Assembly: GCF_010550675.1 (NCBI RefSeq)
Contig: NZ_JAAGOA010000029.1
Span: forward strand, 1-64,000
Origin: Phytoactinopolyspora halotolerans
GTDB taxonomy: Bacteria; Actinomycetota; Actinomycetes; Jiangellales; Jiangellaceae
Length of the DNA: 64,000 nucleotides
Reading direction: 5' to 3'
Both the position numbers and the translations under genes were made by a program. Positions 8,978 to 16,793 of this stretch are shown piece after piece; the stretch's first letter is position 1, and every line of letters begins with the position of its first letter. The notes beneath the pieces are model-generated. The model searched no databases. It was not told the origin of the DNA and was given only the letters and a program-made list of their open reading frames with translations.

Positions 8978-9319
8978 GTGCGCCAAGGTGAGATTGACTA
9001 CGGCATCGAGATGAGCCCGGAGACCACACGCGTGTACCGTCCGAGGCGGGAATCGAGCAGTCGGTTGGACACTCCGCCGCCGGCGCCGTTGCCTCGGCAG
9101 AACGCACGTCGTACGGACGCAAGTGCGAGCGAGGTGAACCGCATGCGCGCTGAGATCGATGAGTTACACACACGTCTGGCGGCGTCGGAGGCCCGGCTGG
9201 CTCACGTGGAGGGCCGGCTGCAACGCATACTCGGCAGCCGCTCGTATCGGTTTGCCCGGCGGCTCGCGTCGGCGCGGCGCCGCGTCGCCCGGGTGGTGGG
9301 GGTCGGCAGCTCTTCGTGA
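8978..9319 (+). CDS. Small coiled-coil protein with an SRSYRFARRL motif
   Basis: About 113 residues, function unknown. A disordered basic N-terminus is followed by a heptad-rich helix (EVNRMRAEIDELHTRLAASE and on), then ILGSRSYRFARRL and a basic tail. The combination of a coiled coil and a short SRS[WY]R motif is seen at the ends of many polysaccharide glycosyltransferases; here it is a separate protein directly after the exporter genes. That suggests an adaptor for the glycan machinery, which is inference. Starts at 8951, 8978 or ATG 9011 are possible; GTG 8978 fits the candidate promoter. It is convergent with the acetoacetyl-CoA synthetase gene. Confidence 0.55.
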   Translation: MRQGEIDYGIEMSPETTRVYRPRRESSSRLDTPPPAPLPRQNARRTDASASEVNRMRAEIDELHTRLAASEARLAHVEGRLQRILGSRSYRFARRLASARRRVARVVGVGSSS

Positions 9320-9373
9320 CGGCCCGGGTCGCGGCACCCGACGCGTCGGCGGCAAGATGCCGCGTGCAGCACC

Positions 9374-11503
9374 TCAAGCGGGTGTGTCGCCGCGACCGGC
9401 CAGGCGGAGGAACGGCCCCAACGAGTCCGGGTTGCGGAGTGCCTCGCGGCTGACCGCCTTCTCCGGTGCAGTGCCGGCGAGGATCCGTTTCACCGGGACT
9501 TCACACTTCTTGCCGTTGAGCGTGCGAGGGATATCGTCGACGACGACGAAGCGGTCCGGCACGTGCCGCGGCGACAGCTCCTCCCGTAGTGTCCGGCGGA
9601 GTTCCGCCGTCACCTCGTCGGCTTCCGCGGACGCGCCCAGCACCAGGAAACACAGCAGTTCGCCGTTGCCGTCGGCGGCATCTCCAGACGTATCGATCAC
9701 GAGCGAGTCGAGCACGGCGGGATGCCCTTCGACCACGCGGTAGAACTCCGCGGTCCCCATCCGGACCCCGCCGCGGTTCAGGGTGGAGTCACTGCGGCCA
9801 TGGATGATCGCGGAGCCGCGGTGCGTGATGGTGATCCAGTCCCCATGCCGCCACACACCCGGGTACTGCTCGAAGTACGCCTCGCGTAGCCGGGAGCCGT
9901 CGTCGTCGTTCCAGAACGAGACCGGCATCGAAGGCATCGGCTCGGTCAGGACGAGTTCGCCGACCTCGTCGACGACGGGCCGGCCGGACTCGTCGTAGGC
10001 GGCGACGGCTGCACCGAGCGACGGACGTGAGAGTTCGCCCAGCCACACCGGGACATCGGGAGCCGGCCCGACGAACCCCGTACACAGGTCGGTGCCGCCG
10101 GAGAAGCTGGCGATCTGGACATCCGTGCCGAGGTTGTCCGACAGCCAGCGGAATCCGTCCACGGAGAGCGGGGCACCGGTGGAACCGACGGTGCGCAGCG
10201 CTGACAACTCGTACCGGCCGAGCGTCAACCCGTCCTTCATGCAGGCCTGGACGAACGGTGCCGACGTCCCGAACACGGTGACCCGTTCCTCGGCGGCGTA
10301 CTCCCACAGGCTGTGCATGCCCGGGTAGGCGGGGCTGCCGTCGTAGAGCATCACAGTGGCACCCACAAGCAGTCCGGAGATGACGAAGTTCCACATCATC
10401 CAGCCGGTGGTGGTGAACCAGAAGAAGCGGTCGTCCGGGCCGGCGTCGAAATGGAGCGCCATCGCCTTGAGGTGCTCCAGCGTGATGCCGCCGTGGCCGT
10501 GCACGATGCCCTTCGGCAGACCCGTCGTCCCGGAGGAGTACAGCACCCAGAGCGGGTGGTCGAACGGCACCGGCTCGTACTCCAGGTGGGCGCCGTCACC
10601 CAGAGCGAGAAATCGAGTCCAGCTGAGCCGCCGCAGGTCGGCTGCACCGGGGTCTCGCCCGGATCGCTCGGCGGGCCCGGTCACATCACGGCCGGTCACG
10701 TCCGGGCTGGGTACATCCGGGCTGGTCACGTCTGAGCCGGTCACGTCAGAGCTGGTCACGTCAGAGCTGGCCGCATGCGGGCCGGCCGTCTCCGGCTCCG
10801 CGTCCGTCAGGTATGACAGGACCACCGTCGCTCGCAGGGTCGGCAGCGCGTCTTCCAGTTGCGCCACCGTGCTGTCGATGCGGTGTTCCCGGCCGTTGTA
10901 GAGGTAGCCGTCGATGGTGACCAGCACGACCGGGTCGAGCTGGCGGAAGCGGTCGGCGATGGCACGGAACCCGAAATCCGGCGAGCAGGACGACCAGATC
11001 GCGCCTAGGCTCGCCGTGGCGAGGAAGGCGACGAGCGTCTCGGGAGAGTTCGGAACCAGGCCGACGACGCGGTCGCCGCGCCGCACACCGAGCCGGTGCA
11101 GTGCCGCCCGCGCGGCGGCCACCTGACGACGGAGCTCACCGTAGGTGAGCGTGCGTCGGCCGTCCTCCCGGCGGAAGACCACGGCCACGTCCGTGTCGGC
11201 CTTTCCGGTGCCTGGGCGGAGCGCATGCTCGGCGTAGTTGAGCGTGGCTTCCGGGAACCACCGGGTGCCCGGCATGGTCCGCCGGGGCAGTGTGTCCGTC
11301 GGCGGAGTGTGGAAGTCGACGTCGAAGTAGCGGGCCAGCGCGGCCCAGAAGGCGGCCGGTTCGGTGACCGACCATCGCCAGAGACTGTCGTAATCGTCCA
11401 CGTCGACGACGTGTTCCGAGCGGAGCCATGCACGGAAGCGAGCGATCCGACTCGCCGCGATCTTCTCAGGGGTTGGCGTCCACACGACCTCGGGTTCGGC
11501 CAT
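9374..11503 (-). CDS. Acetoacetyl-CoA synthetase
   Basis: 709 residues of the ANL (AMP-forming acyl-CoA synthetase) family, activating acetoacetate with ATP and CoA. Family marks are TMPGTRWFPEATLNYAEHAL near the N-terminus, YSSGTTGLPKGIVHGHGG (AMP-binding loop), SGGTDLCTGFVG and the C-terminal RTLNGKKCEVPVK with the catalytic Lys. It is about 50 residues longer than usual because of an inserted Ser/Asp/Val/Thr pentapeptide repeat (bases 10680-10784). It starts at ATG 11503. A primary-metabolism gene inside a surface-glycan region is out of place functionally; it may simply lie at the edge of the inserted cluster. Confidence 0.92.
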   Translation of the reverse strand: MAEPEVVWTPTPEKIAASRIARFRAWLRSEHVVDVDDYDSLWRWSVTEPAAFWAALARYFDVDFHTPPTDTLPRRTMPGTRWFPEATLNYAEHALRPGTGKADTDVAVVFRREDGRRTLTYGELRRQVAAARAALHRLGVRRGDRVVGLVPNSPETLVAFLATASLGAIWSSCSPDFGFRAIADRFRQLDPVVLVTIDGYLYNGREHRIDSTVAQLEDALPTLRATVVLSYLTDAEPETAGPHAASSDVTSSDVTGSDVTSPDVPSPDVTGRDVTGPAERSGRDPGAADLRRLSWTRFLALGDGAHLEYEPVPFDHPLWVLYSSGTTGLPKGIVHGHGGITLEHLKAMALHFDAGPDDRFFWFTTTGWMMWNFVISGLLVGATVMLYDGSPAYPGMHSLWEYAAEERVTVFGTSAPFVQACMKDGLTLGRYELSALRTVGSTGAPLSVDGFRWLSDNLGTDVQIASFSGGTDLCTGFVGPAPDVPVWLGELSRPSLGAAVAAYDESGRPVVDEVGELVLTEPMPSMPVSFWNDDDGSRLREAYFEQYPGVWRHGDWITITHRGSAIIHGRSDSTLNRGGVRMGTAEFYRVVEGHPAVLDSLVIDTSGDAADGNGELLCFLVLGASAEADEVTAELRRTLREELSPRHVPDRFVVVDDIPRTLNGKKCEVPVKRILAGTAPEKAVSREALRNPDSLGPFLRLAGRGDTPA
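10680..10784 (-). repeat. 15-base tandem repeat inside the acetoacetyl-CoA synthetase gene
   Basis: Six 15-base units (10680-10769) plus one decayed unit encode pentapeptides of the form S/G-S/P/R-D-V-T/P. Two neighbouring units (10740-10754 and 10755-10769) are identical, indicating recent expansion. The array is in frame and falls in a surface loop between the N-terminal region and the AMP-binding motif. Confidence 0.85.
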
Positions 11504-11607
11504 GTCCCAAATCTAGCGTCCGAGCAGCCCGGCGTGGACCCGTCCAGCCCCACATATGCCGTACGTGTGATGTGGCACCGGCACACCACACGCGTCTCCA
11601 CCGGTGC

Positions 11608-12687
11608 TCAGCGGCGGGCGGCGGCGCGCTCCAGCGTCTCCACGAACAGACCGGCGTCCGCCTCCCAGCTGTAGTGCTCCGTCACGGCCTTGCGGCCGGC
11701 GGCGGCGAGCCGGTCCCGCTCGGCGCGGTCGCTGCTCAGTCTGAGCACGGCGGCCTCCACCGCGTCGACGTCGCCGAACGGCACCACGACCCCGCAGTCA
11801 TGACCGGACACGAGCTCCGTCGAGGCCGGGTTCGGCGTGGTCACCACCGGCAGACCGTAGGCCATGTACTCCAGGATCTTGGTGGGCCGCGAGTGCGCAT
11901 AGTTGGGTTGGTCGTGCAGCAGGCTCAGGCCGGCCAAGGCGCCCGGCAGCCGGCCCAGTGCCTGGTCGTTCGGGACGAAGCCGTGCCAGTGCACGTGCCC
12001 GGCGTCGTGCGCCTCGCGAACGTGGTCGGCGCAGTCGTCGTCGGCGTTGCCGATCAGGTGAACCTCGATCTCCGGCGCCAGCCGCCGCCCCAGTTCGAGC
12101 ATTTCCCGTGCTCCGCGTGGCAGCGTGATCCGGCCGAGGTAGACGACGCGGTTGTCCACCGGCACGTCGAGTTCCTCCGGCTCGGCGGCGCTGTTCCGGA
12201 TGACGGGATGGTCGCCGCGGAACCGGCGCGCGTATCCCTCCTCGGCGAGCAGCAGCGTCGTCCTGCGCTCCGCCCGGCGCTCCAGGTAGCGGATCAGCCC
12301 GGTGGCCAGCGGACGTGCCGGCCTGGGCAACCACGGCTTCATCCCGATCGCCGCGGCGGTGTCCTCGTGCACGTCCCAGACCAGGCCCGGGTGGTCCAAG
12401 CCGGACGCGGCGAGCAGGAGTTCGGGATCGTGCATGAGCACGACGTCGTAGTCCGCGGCGCGGCGGCGCAGCAGATTCCGCGCGGCGCGGAGCGCTCCGA
12501 GGCGGTTCAGCCCGTGCGCCCGCGGAACGTCGATGGAGCGGAAATCGCTCGGCAACGGCCGCGCGTATCCGCTGAACGGCGCCGCCAGGGTGACCGCGTG
12601 ACCTGCGTCGCGGAGCGCGGCGATCTGCTTGTGCCGGATCCGGGTGTCCTCGGGATCGTGCACCACCGTCAGTACAAGGACGTCCAC
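11608..12687 (-). CDS. Family 4 (GT-B) glycosyltransferase
   Basis: About 359 residues. The N-terminus reads VDVLVLTVVHDPEDTRIRHKQ, typical of GT4 enzymes. The C-terminal donor-binding part includes VVYLGRITLPRGAREMLEL and PTKILEYMAYGLPVVTTPNP, where the family uses the Glu to hold the nucleotide sugar. GTG 12687 is chosen because the conserved first strand begins there; the frame stays open upstream to 12735. It probably adds a sugar on the cytosolic face during assembly of the locus glycan. It follows the UDP-sugar dehydrogenase on the same strand, separated by a long palindrome. Confidence 0.85.
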   Translation of the reverse strand: MDVLVLTVVHDPEDTRIRHKQIAALRDAGHAVTLAAPFSGYARPLPSDFRSIDVPRAHGLNRLGALRAARNLLRRRAADYDVVLMHDPELLLAASGLDHPGLVWDVHEDTAAAIGMKPWLPRPARPLATGLIRYLERRAERRTTLLLAEEGYARRFRGDHPVIRNSAAEPEELDVPVDNRVVYLGRITLPRGAREMLELGRRLAPEIEVHLIGNADDDCADHVREAHDAGHVHWHGFVPNDQALGRLPGALAGLSLLHDQPNYAHSRPTKILEYMAYGLPVVTTPNPASTELVSGHDCGVVVPFGDVDAVEAAVLRLSSDRAERDRLAAAGRKAVTEHYSWEADAGLFVETLERAAARR

Positions 12688-12734
12688 CCGGCAGACTCTA
12701 TCTCGCTCCCGCCCCTCACCCCCGCACGCACCCA

Positions 12735-12828
12735 CCTAAATGATCATGTGAAGTGGGTTTCCTCGTGCCGTACCAGGTCTGCAGACATGGTAGTGCTGGA
12801 GAAAACCCACTTCACATGATCATTTAGG
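12735..12828. repeat. 94-base palindromic element (MITE/REP-like)
   Basis: Arms 12735-12760 and 12803-12828 are perfect 26-base inverted repeats. The 42 bases between them are also an imperfect palindrome centred on GTCTGCAGAC at 12777-12786. The whole element can fold into a single hairpin of about 47 base pairs. The arms are AT-richer than the surroundings. It lies between the stop of the dehydrogenase gene and the start of the glycosyltransferase gene. It is longer and more symmetric than a normal terminator. Only one copy is in this window. Confidence 0.8.
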
Positions 12829-12859
12829 CCGTGGCGGCGGTTGGGGTTGGGGTTGTGGG

Positions 12860-14122
12860 TCAGAGGTGTTCGACGGTGTCGGATGCCGGGGTGAAGCCGC
12901 GGGTGTCCAGGACGCGCAGCGCGTTCTTGGCGATCATCTCGCCGTCGTACTCCCGGTGGTTCTGCAGTACGACGACGACGTCGGCCGTGGCGAGCGCGGA
13001 CTCGAGATCCGGCACCCGGTCCAACTCGGCGTCGTCGACCCGCCACCGCGGCACGTAGGGGTCGTGGAACGTGACCTCGGCACCCAGGGCGACGAGCCGT
13101 CGCGCGACCGGGACAGCCGGCGACTCTCGCTGGTCGGCGATGTCGCGCTTGTACGTGACGCCCAGCAGCAGCACCGTCGAGCCGTTGACCGCCTTGCGGT
13201 CCCGGTTCAGGATGTTCTGCACGCGCTGAGCGACGTACGTGGGCATCGTCGCGTTGATCTCCTGGGCCAGCTCCACGAAGCGGAATGGATAACCCAGGCG
13301 GGCCCGGACGTTGTGGCTGAGGTAATTCGGGTCGATCGGGATGCAGTGCCCGCCGACGCCGGGCCCCGGATAGAAGGGCTGGAATCCGAATGGTTTGCTC
13401 GACGCCAGCCGGATCACGTCCCACAGGTCGATGTCGAGCTCGTGACAGAACATCGCCATCTCGTTGACCAGCGCGATGTTGACATGGCGGTAGGTGTTCT
13501 CCAGCAGCTTCGCCGTCTCCGCCTCGCGCGTGCTCTTCGCCTCTACCACGGTGTCGACGAAACGACGGTAGAACGCGGCTGCCGCGGCGGTGCAGGCCTC
13601 CGTGTGCCCGCCGACCACCTTCGGCGTGTTCCGCATGCCGAACGTGGTGTTGCCCGGGTCGATGCGCTCCGGCGAGAAGGCCAGGTGGAAGTCGGTGCCG
13701 GCGGTGAGGCCGGTCTGCTCCAGCAGCGGCCGGACGACCTCGTCCGTGGTACCCGGATATGTGGTGGACTCCAGGATCACCAGCATGCCGGGGCGGAGCC
13801 GACCGGCGACGGCCTCGCTGGCGGAGATCACCGCGCGCAGGTCCGGGCCGCCTTCGTCGGAGAGCGGCGTGGGCACGCATACGACGATGGCCGCGGCGGA
13901 GGTGAGCTCGTCCGGGTCGGTCGTGGCGCGGAACCCGGCGGCGAGCATCTCGGCGATGTCGGCGTCGTCGAGATCGTCCACGTGCGATCGGCCGCTGTTC
14001 AACGCATCGACGACGGCGCCGTCGATGTCGAGGCCGAGCACGGTCAACCCCGACCGGGCCGCCTCCTGGGCGAGGGGTAGGCCGACGTAGCCGAGCCCGA
14101 TCACCGCGAGATCCGCCACCAT
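12860..14122 (-). CDS. UDP-sugar 6-dehydrogenase (UDP-GlcNAc/ManNAc or UDP-Glc type)
   Basis: 420 residues. An N-terminal Rossmann motif (AVIGLGYVGLPLA) binds NAD. FSPERIDPGN lies in the sugar-binding region, and the catalytic Cys sits in GPGVGGHCIPIDP. The C-terminal domain (VLLLGVTYKRDIADQRESPA) completes the three-domain fold. The enzyme oxidises a UDP-hexose(amine) to a uronic acid by two NAD-dependent steps. FSPERIDPGN and GGHCIPIDP are closest to WbpA/TviB/WecC-type HexNAc dehydrogenases. A strong AAGGAGG precedes ATG 14122. The resulting carboxyl-bearing sugar would give the cluster's ligases a site for amide bonds, which is inference. Confidence 0.9.
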   Translation of the reverse strand: MVADLAVIGLGYVGLPLAQEAARSGLTVLGLDIDGAVVDALNSGRSHVDDLDDADIAEMLAAGFRATTDPDELTSAAAIVVCVPTPLSDEGGPDLRAVISASEAVAGRLRPGMLVILESTTYPGTTDEVVRPLLEQTGLTAGTDFHLAFSPERIDPGNTTFGMRNTPKVVGGHTEACTAAAAAFYRRFVDTVVEAKSTREAETAKLLENTYRHVNIALVNEMAMFCHELDIDLWDVIRLASSKPFGFQPFYPGPGVGGHCIPIDPNYLSHNVRARLGYPFRFVELAQEINATMPTYVAQRVQNILNRDRKAVNGSTVLLLGVTYKRDIADQRESPAVPVARRLVALGAEVTFHDPYVPRWRVDDAELDRVPDLESALATADVVVVLQNHREYDGEMIAKNALRVLDTRGFTPASDTVEHL

Positions 14123-14314
14123 GTTGCTGCCTCCTTGGAGTCTGTGAGCGCGCGCAGCGCTCGCTCGGTGCCGCCACTATGCACGACGGTTCTGCGCCGG
14201 AGGCGACCAGTCTGCCGCACGGCGGTGCCGGCACCACCCTACGTCGGCTGTGCTGTACCGGCGTCAGCCTGGCGGCGGGCAGCGTATCGCGGCCACCCCT
14301 TTCAACGACGACGC

Positions 14315-16690
14315 TCAGCGTGGCAGCGTGTAGTGCTGGCCTGCGAGGAGCTCATCGGCGACCGTCGAATAGATCGGGCCCGTCTCACCCGCCCAGGGGA
14401 ACGCGAACAGGGCCAGGACGGGGTCGGGGTCGACCCGGTGCACCACCCATGCTGCATCGTCGCCGTTACCGTCTCGGACGCAGGTGACGCTGGCCACCGA
14501 ACGGTGTCCGATCAACCGGAGCGCTTGGTCGGCCAGCTCGGCCGGCTCGGGATAGGGACAGCCGGAGAAGCCGAAGGTGTCCGGACCCACCTCGGTGAGC
14601 GGTGAGCGCGCCAGCCAGACGGCCCTTCCCGCTGCCGGGATGTGGTCGCGATGCAGCTTCTTGCGCTCCAGGTTCTTGTCGGTGAGGACCGATGGCTTGA
14701 CCGGGAGGTGGCGCAGGTACGGATGCTCCGCCCGGGCGGCCAGCTTCTCCTCGATCAGTGCGCCCAGGGTCTGCCGGCCATCCCCGGTGACACCGAACGG
14801 TGTGAGCAGTACGGACGCGCGCACTTGCCCGCCCACCACCAAGACGGTGCAGGCCAGGCCCCGTGGAACCTGCTCCAGGAACACCTCGCGCGTGGTGGAC
14901 TGTAGCCGTCCCCACACCTCGGCGAGCCGCTCGGCGTCCCGCACGCGGAACCGCCGCCGGATGTGGGATTCGCGAAGCGCGGGTTGCACCTTCCACGGGC
15001 CCTGTCCGGTTGCGACGAAGGTCTGCGCGTCGGTGAGATTCTCCCGCGGGAACCGGGCCCACGGGAGAACCGGGAGTCCAGCCGCCGACGCCAGCGCGTA
15101 CATCGCCGGCACGTTCTCGCCGAGCGCCGCGGCGAACATGGTCATCCCGCTCCGCTCCAGAACGATGTCGTGGCCGTCCCGGACGCCGTGGATCAGCCGT
15201 CCCTGAAAGCGGACCTCGTCCAGCCCGGCATCCTGCAGCGCCGGACCGAGATGATGCTGGTCGAGTCGGCGTGGCGTGCGTTCCCCGCCGTCCGTTCTGG
15301 GGGTGCCATCGGTTCCAGCGTGGTGGTCGGTTCCGGGCGTCCCGTGGGTTCCGGGCGTCCCGTCGGCGCCGGGGGTGCTGTCGGTTCCGGGCGTGCCTAC
15401 CGTGGAAGCCGCGGCCGCGGGCGCGGCCAGCGGCATGCCGGCAAGCACCGGGGCGACGCCGCTGAGCGTGCTGCTGAGTGCGGTTCCGTCGGAACGTGTG
15501 TCGTCGGAGCGTGTGCCGCCCGGTCCACCGGCGGTAGGAGCGGTGAGATCCAGCCGGTGGGCACCCGCCGCGATGCTCTCCCTGGCCCGGAGGAAGTAGC
15601 CCTCGATGGTCTCGTCGCCGGTGTCGACCGGTTCTCCGTACAGCGGGAAGATGTGGATCGGCATCTCATTGTTGAGATTGATCTCGCACAGGATGCAACG
15701 CTGCTGGTCAGGCGGCGCGTCGAACCGCTCCAGCAGCACGTCGATCCCGGCGTGGTACGCGCTGGGGATACACGCCGCCGCGCGCTCGGCCAGCCGGAGG
15801 ATCTCCGGATGCACCACGTCGATCAGCTCGTAACTGTCCCCTCCGGACGAGAGATTCGCCTTGTAATGCAGGAAGACGCGCCGGCCGTCCGCAGGCACGC
15901 TGTCCGGCGTCATGCCTCGCAGCGAAAGGTGATGCTCGGTGAACGAGTTGATGAGGATGGGACAGTGGCGCAGGTAGGCGTTGCTGGAGCGCAGCTCGTT
16001 CTTCTGATCGATCAGCTCGCGGATGGTGGAGGTGCCGTCGCCGATCACGTTGGCCGGGACTCGCAGCATGGCGGCCACCGCCTTGCCGGCTACGGTCATC
16101 ACACGCAGGTCGATACCGGCGACCATCTCCTCCACCAGGATCCGGCGGGCGCGGGACAACGCGTCCTCGGCCGCCGCGCGCAACTCGTCGGCGTCCCGGA
16201 TGTCGACCGTCACCCCCTTGCCGCCGCTGCCGACGATCGGCTTGACCACCACCGGGGGACCGATCTGCTCCATGGCCGCCAGCGCGTCCGCGTACGTGCC
16301 GACCACTGCGCCGCGGGCTACCGGCAGCCCGCGGTGGGCAAGGGCACGTTTGGTGAGCAGCTTGTCATTGGTCAGCTGTCGGTCGAGCGCCGTGAGAGGG
16401 GAACTCATGTTCTGGTAGAAACCTACGGCGAACCCGCCGTCGCTGATGATCTCGGTCTGCCGGTTGAGTCGCAACACGTCGAGCCCGCGACGTTCGGCCG
16501 CCTCGGCGATCATGGCGGCGTCCAGCGCCCGCTTCGCCACCTTGTGCTGGAGTTCATACGAGCGTGGCGGGAGGTGTTTCAGTTGGTTCAGCGCGGCATC
16601 GATCAGCGACTCGACGGGCGAGGAGAACGAAGCGGTGTCTGATGCCGGGTGCGCGTCCGGCGTCGCGGACGGGTCGGGCGTGTGCAGCAT
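14315..16690 (-). CDS. Two-module cyanophycin-synthetase-like ATP-grasp protein
   Basis: 791 residues. Module 1 (about 45-370) is a complete ATP-grasp fold: PVVVKPIVGSGGKGVTV, ILVEEMVAGIDLRVM, NVIGDGTSTIRELIDQKNE, LSSGGDSYELIDVVHP and CEINLNNEMP. These match the ATP-grasp half of cyanophycin synthetase, with no Mur-ligase half. A 100-residue Gly/Thr/Pro/Asp linker follows. Module 2 (about 480-791) keeps GVTGDGRQTLGALIEEK and IPAAGRAVWL but lacks the glycine-rich nucleotide loop and the C-terminal Glu/Asn metal pair, so it looks non-catalytic. ATP-grasp ligases join a carboxylate to an amine via acyl phosphate. It heads the minus-strand run with the dehydrogenase and is divergent from the AsnB-like gene. 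Confidence 0.82.
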   Translation of the reverse strand: MLHTPDPSATPDAHPASDTASFSSPVESLIDAALNQLKHLPPRSYELQHKVAKRALDAAMIAEAAERRGLDVLRLNRQTEIISDGGFAVGFYQNMSSPLTALDRQLTNDKLLTKRALAHRGLPVARGAVVGTYADALAAMEQIGPPVVVKPIVGSGGKGVTVDIRDADELRAAAEDALSRARRILVEEMVAGIDLRVMTVAGKAVAAMLRVPANVIGDGTSTIRELIDQKNELRSSNAYLRHCPILINSFTEHHLSLRGMTPDSVPADGRRVFLHYKANLSSGGDSYELIDVVHPEILRLAERAAACIPSAYHAGIDVLLERFDAPPDQQRCILCEINLNNEMPIHIFPLYGEPVDTGDETIEGYFLRARESIAAGAHRLDLTAPTAGGPGGTRSDDTRSDGTALSSTLSGVAPVLAGMPLAAPAAAASTVGTPGTDSTPGADGTPGTHGTPGTDHHAGTDGTPRTDGGERTPRRLDQHHLGPALQDAGLDEVRFQGRLIHGVRDGHDIVLERSGMTMFAAALGENVPAMYALASAAGLPVLPWARFPRENLTDAQTFVATGQGPWKVQPALRESHIRRRFRVRDAERLAEVWGRLQSTTREVFLEQVPRGLACTVLVVGGQVRASVLLTPFGVTGDGRQTLGALIEEKLAARAEHPYLRHLPVKPSVLTDKNLERKKLHRDHIPAAGRAVWLARSPLTEVGPDTFGFSGCPYPEPAELADQALRLIGHRSVASVTCVRDGNGDDAAWVVHRVDPDPVLALFAFPWAGETGPIYSTVADELLAGQHYTLPR
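15311..15400 (-). repeat. 18-base tandem repeat encoding the inter-module linker
   Basis: Five 18-base units of the type GGTTCCGGGCGTCCCGTG, variably diverged, encode Gly-Thr-Pro-Gly-Thr-Asp/His hexapeptides. They form the flexible linker between the two ATP-grasp modules. Confidence 0.75.
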
Positions 16691-16793
16691 GTGTACCTGG
16701 TGGACTCGGAGGGAACGGCGTCGGCCTGTTTCTTGAATGTGACATTACATTGCCGGAATTGAGATCTGCATGCGGTAGGGGAGGATGGGAGGC

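Noticed and set aside
10680-10784. Short regular repeats that might be a CRISPR array.
   Set aside because: Units are contiguous 15-mers with no spacers and encode an in-frame protein loop; no cas gene is nearby.
12735-12828. The long palindrome as an ordinary terminator.
   Set aside because: It is about twice as long as other hairpins here, has a symmetric centre rather than a small loop and no T-tract, and lies inside an apparent operon.
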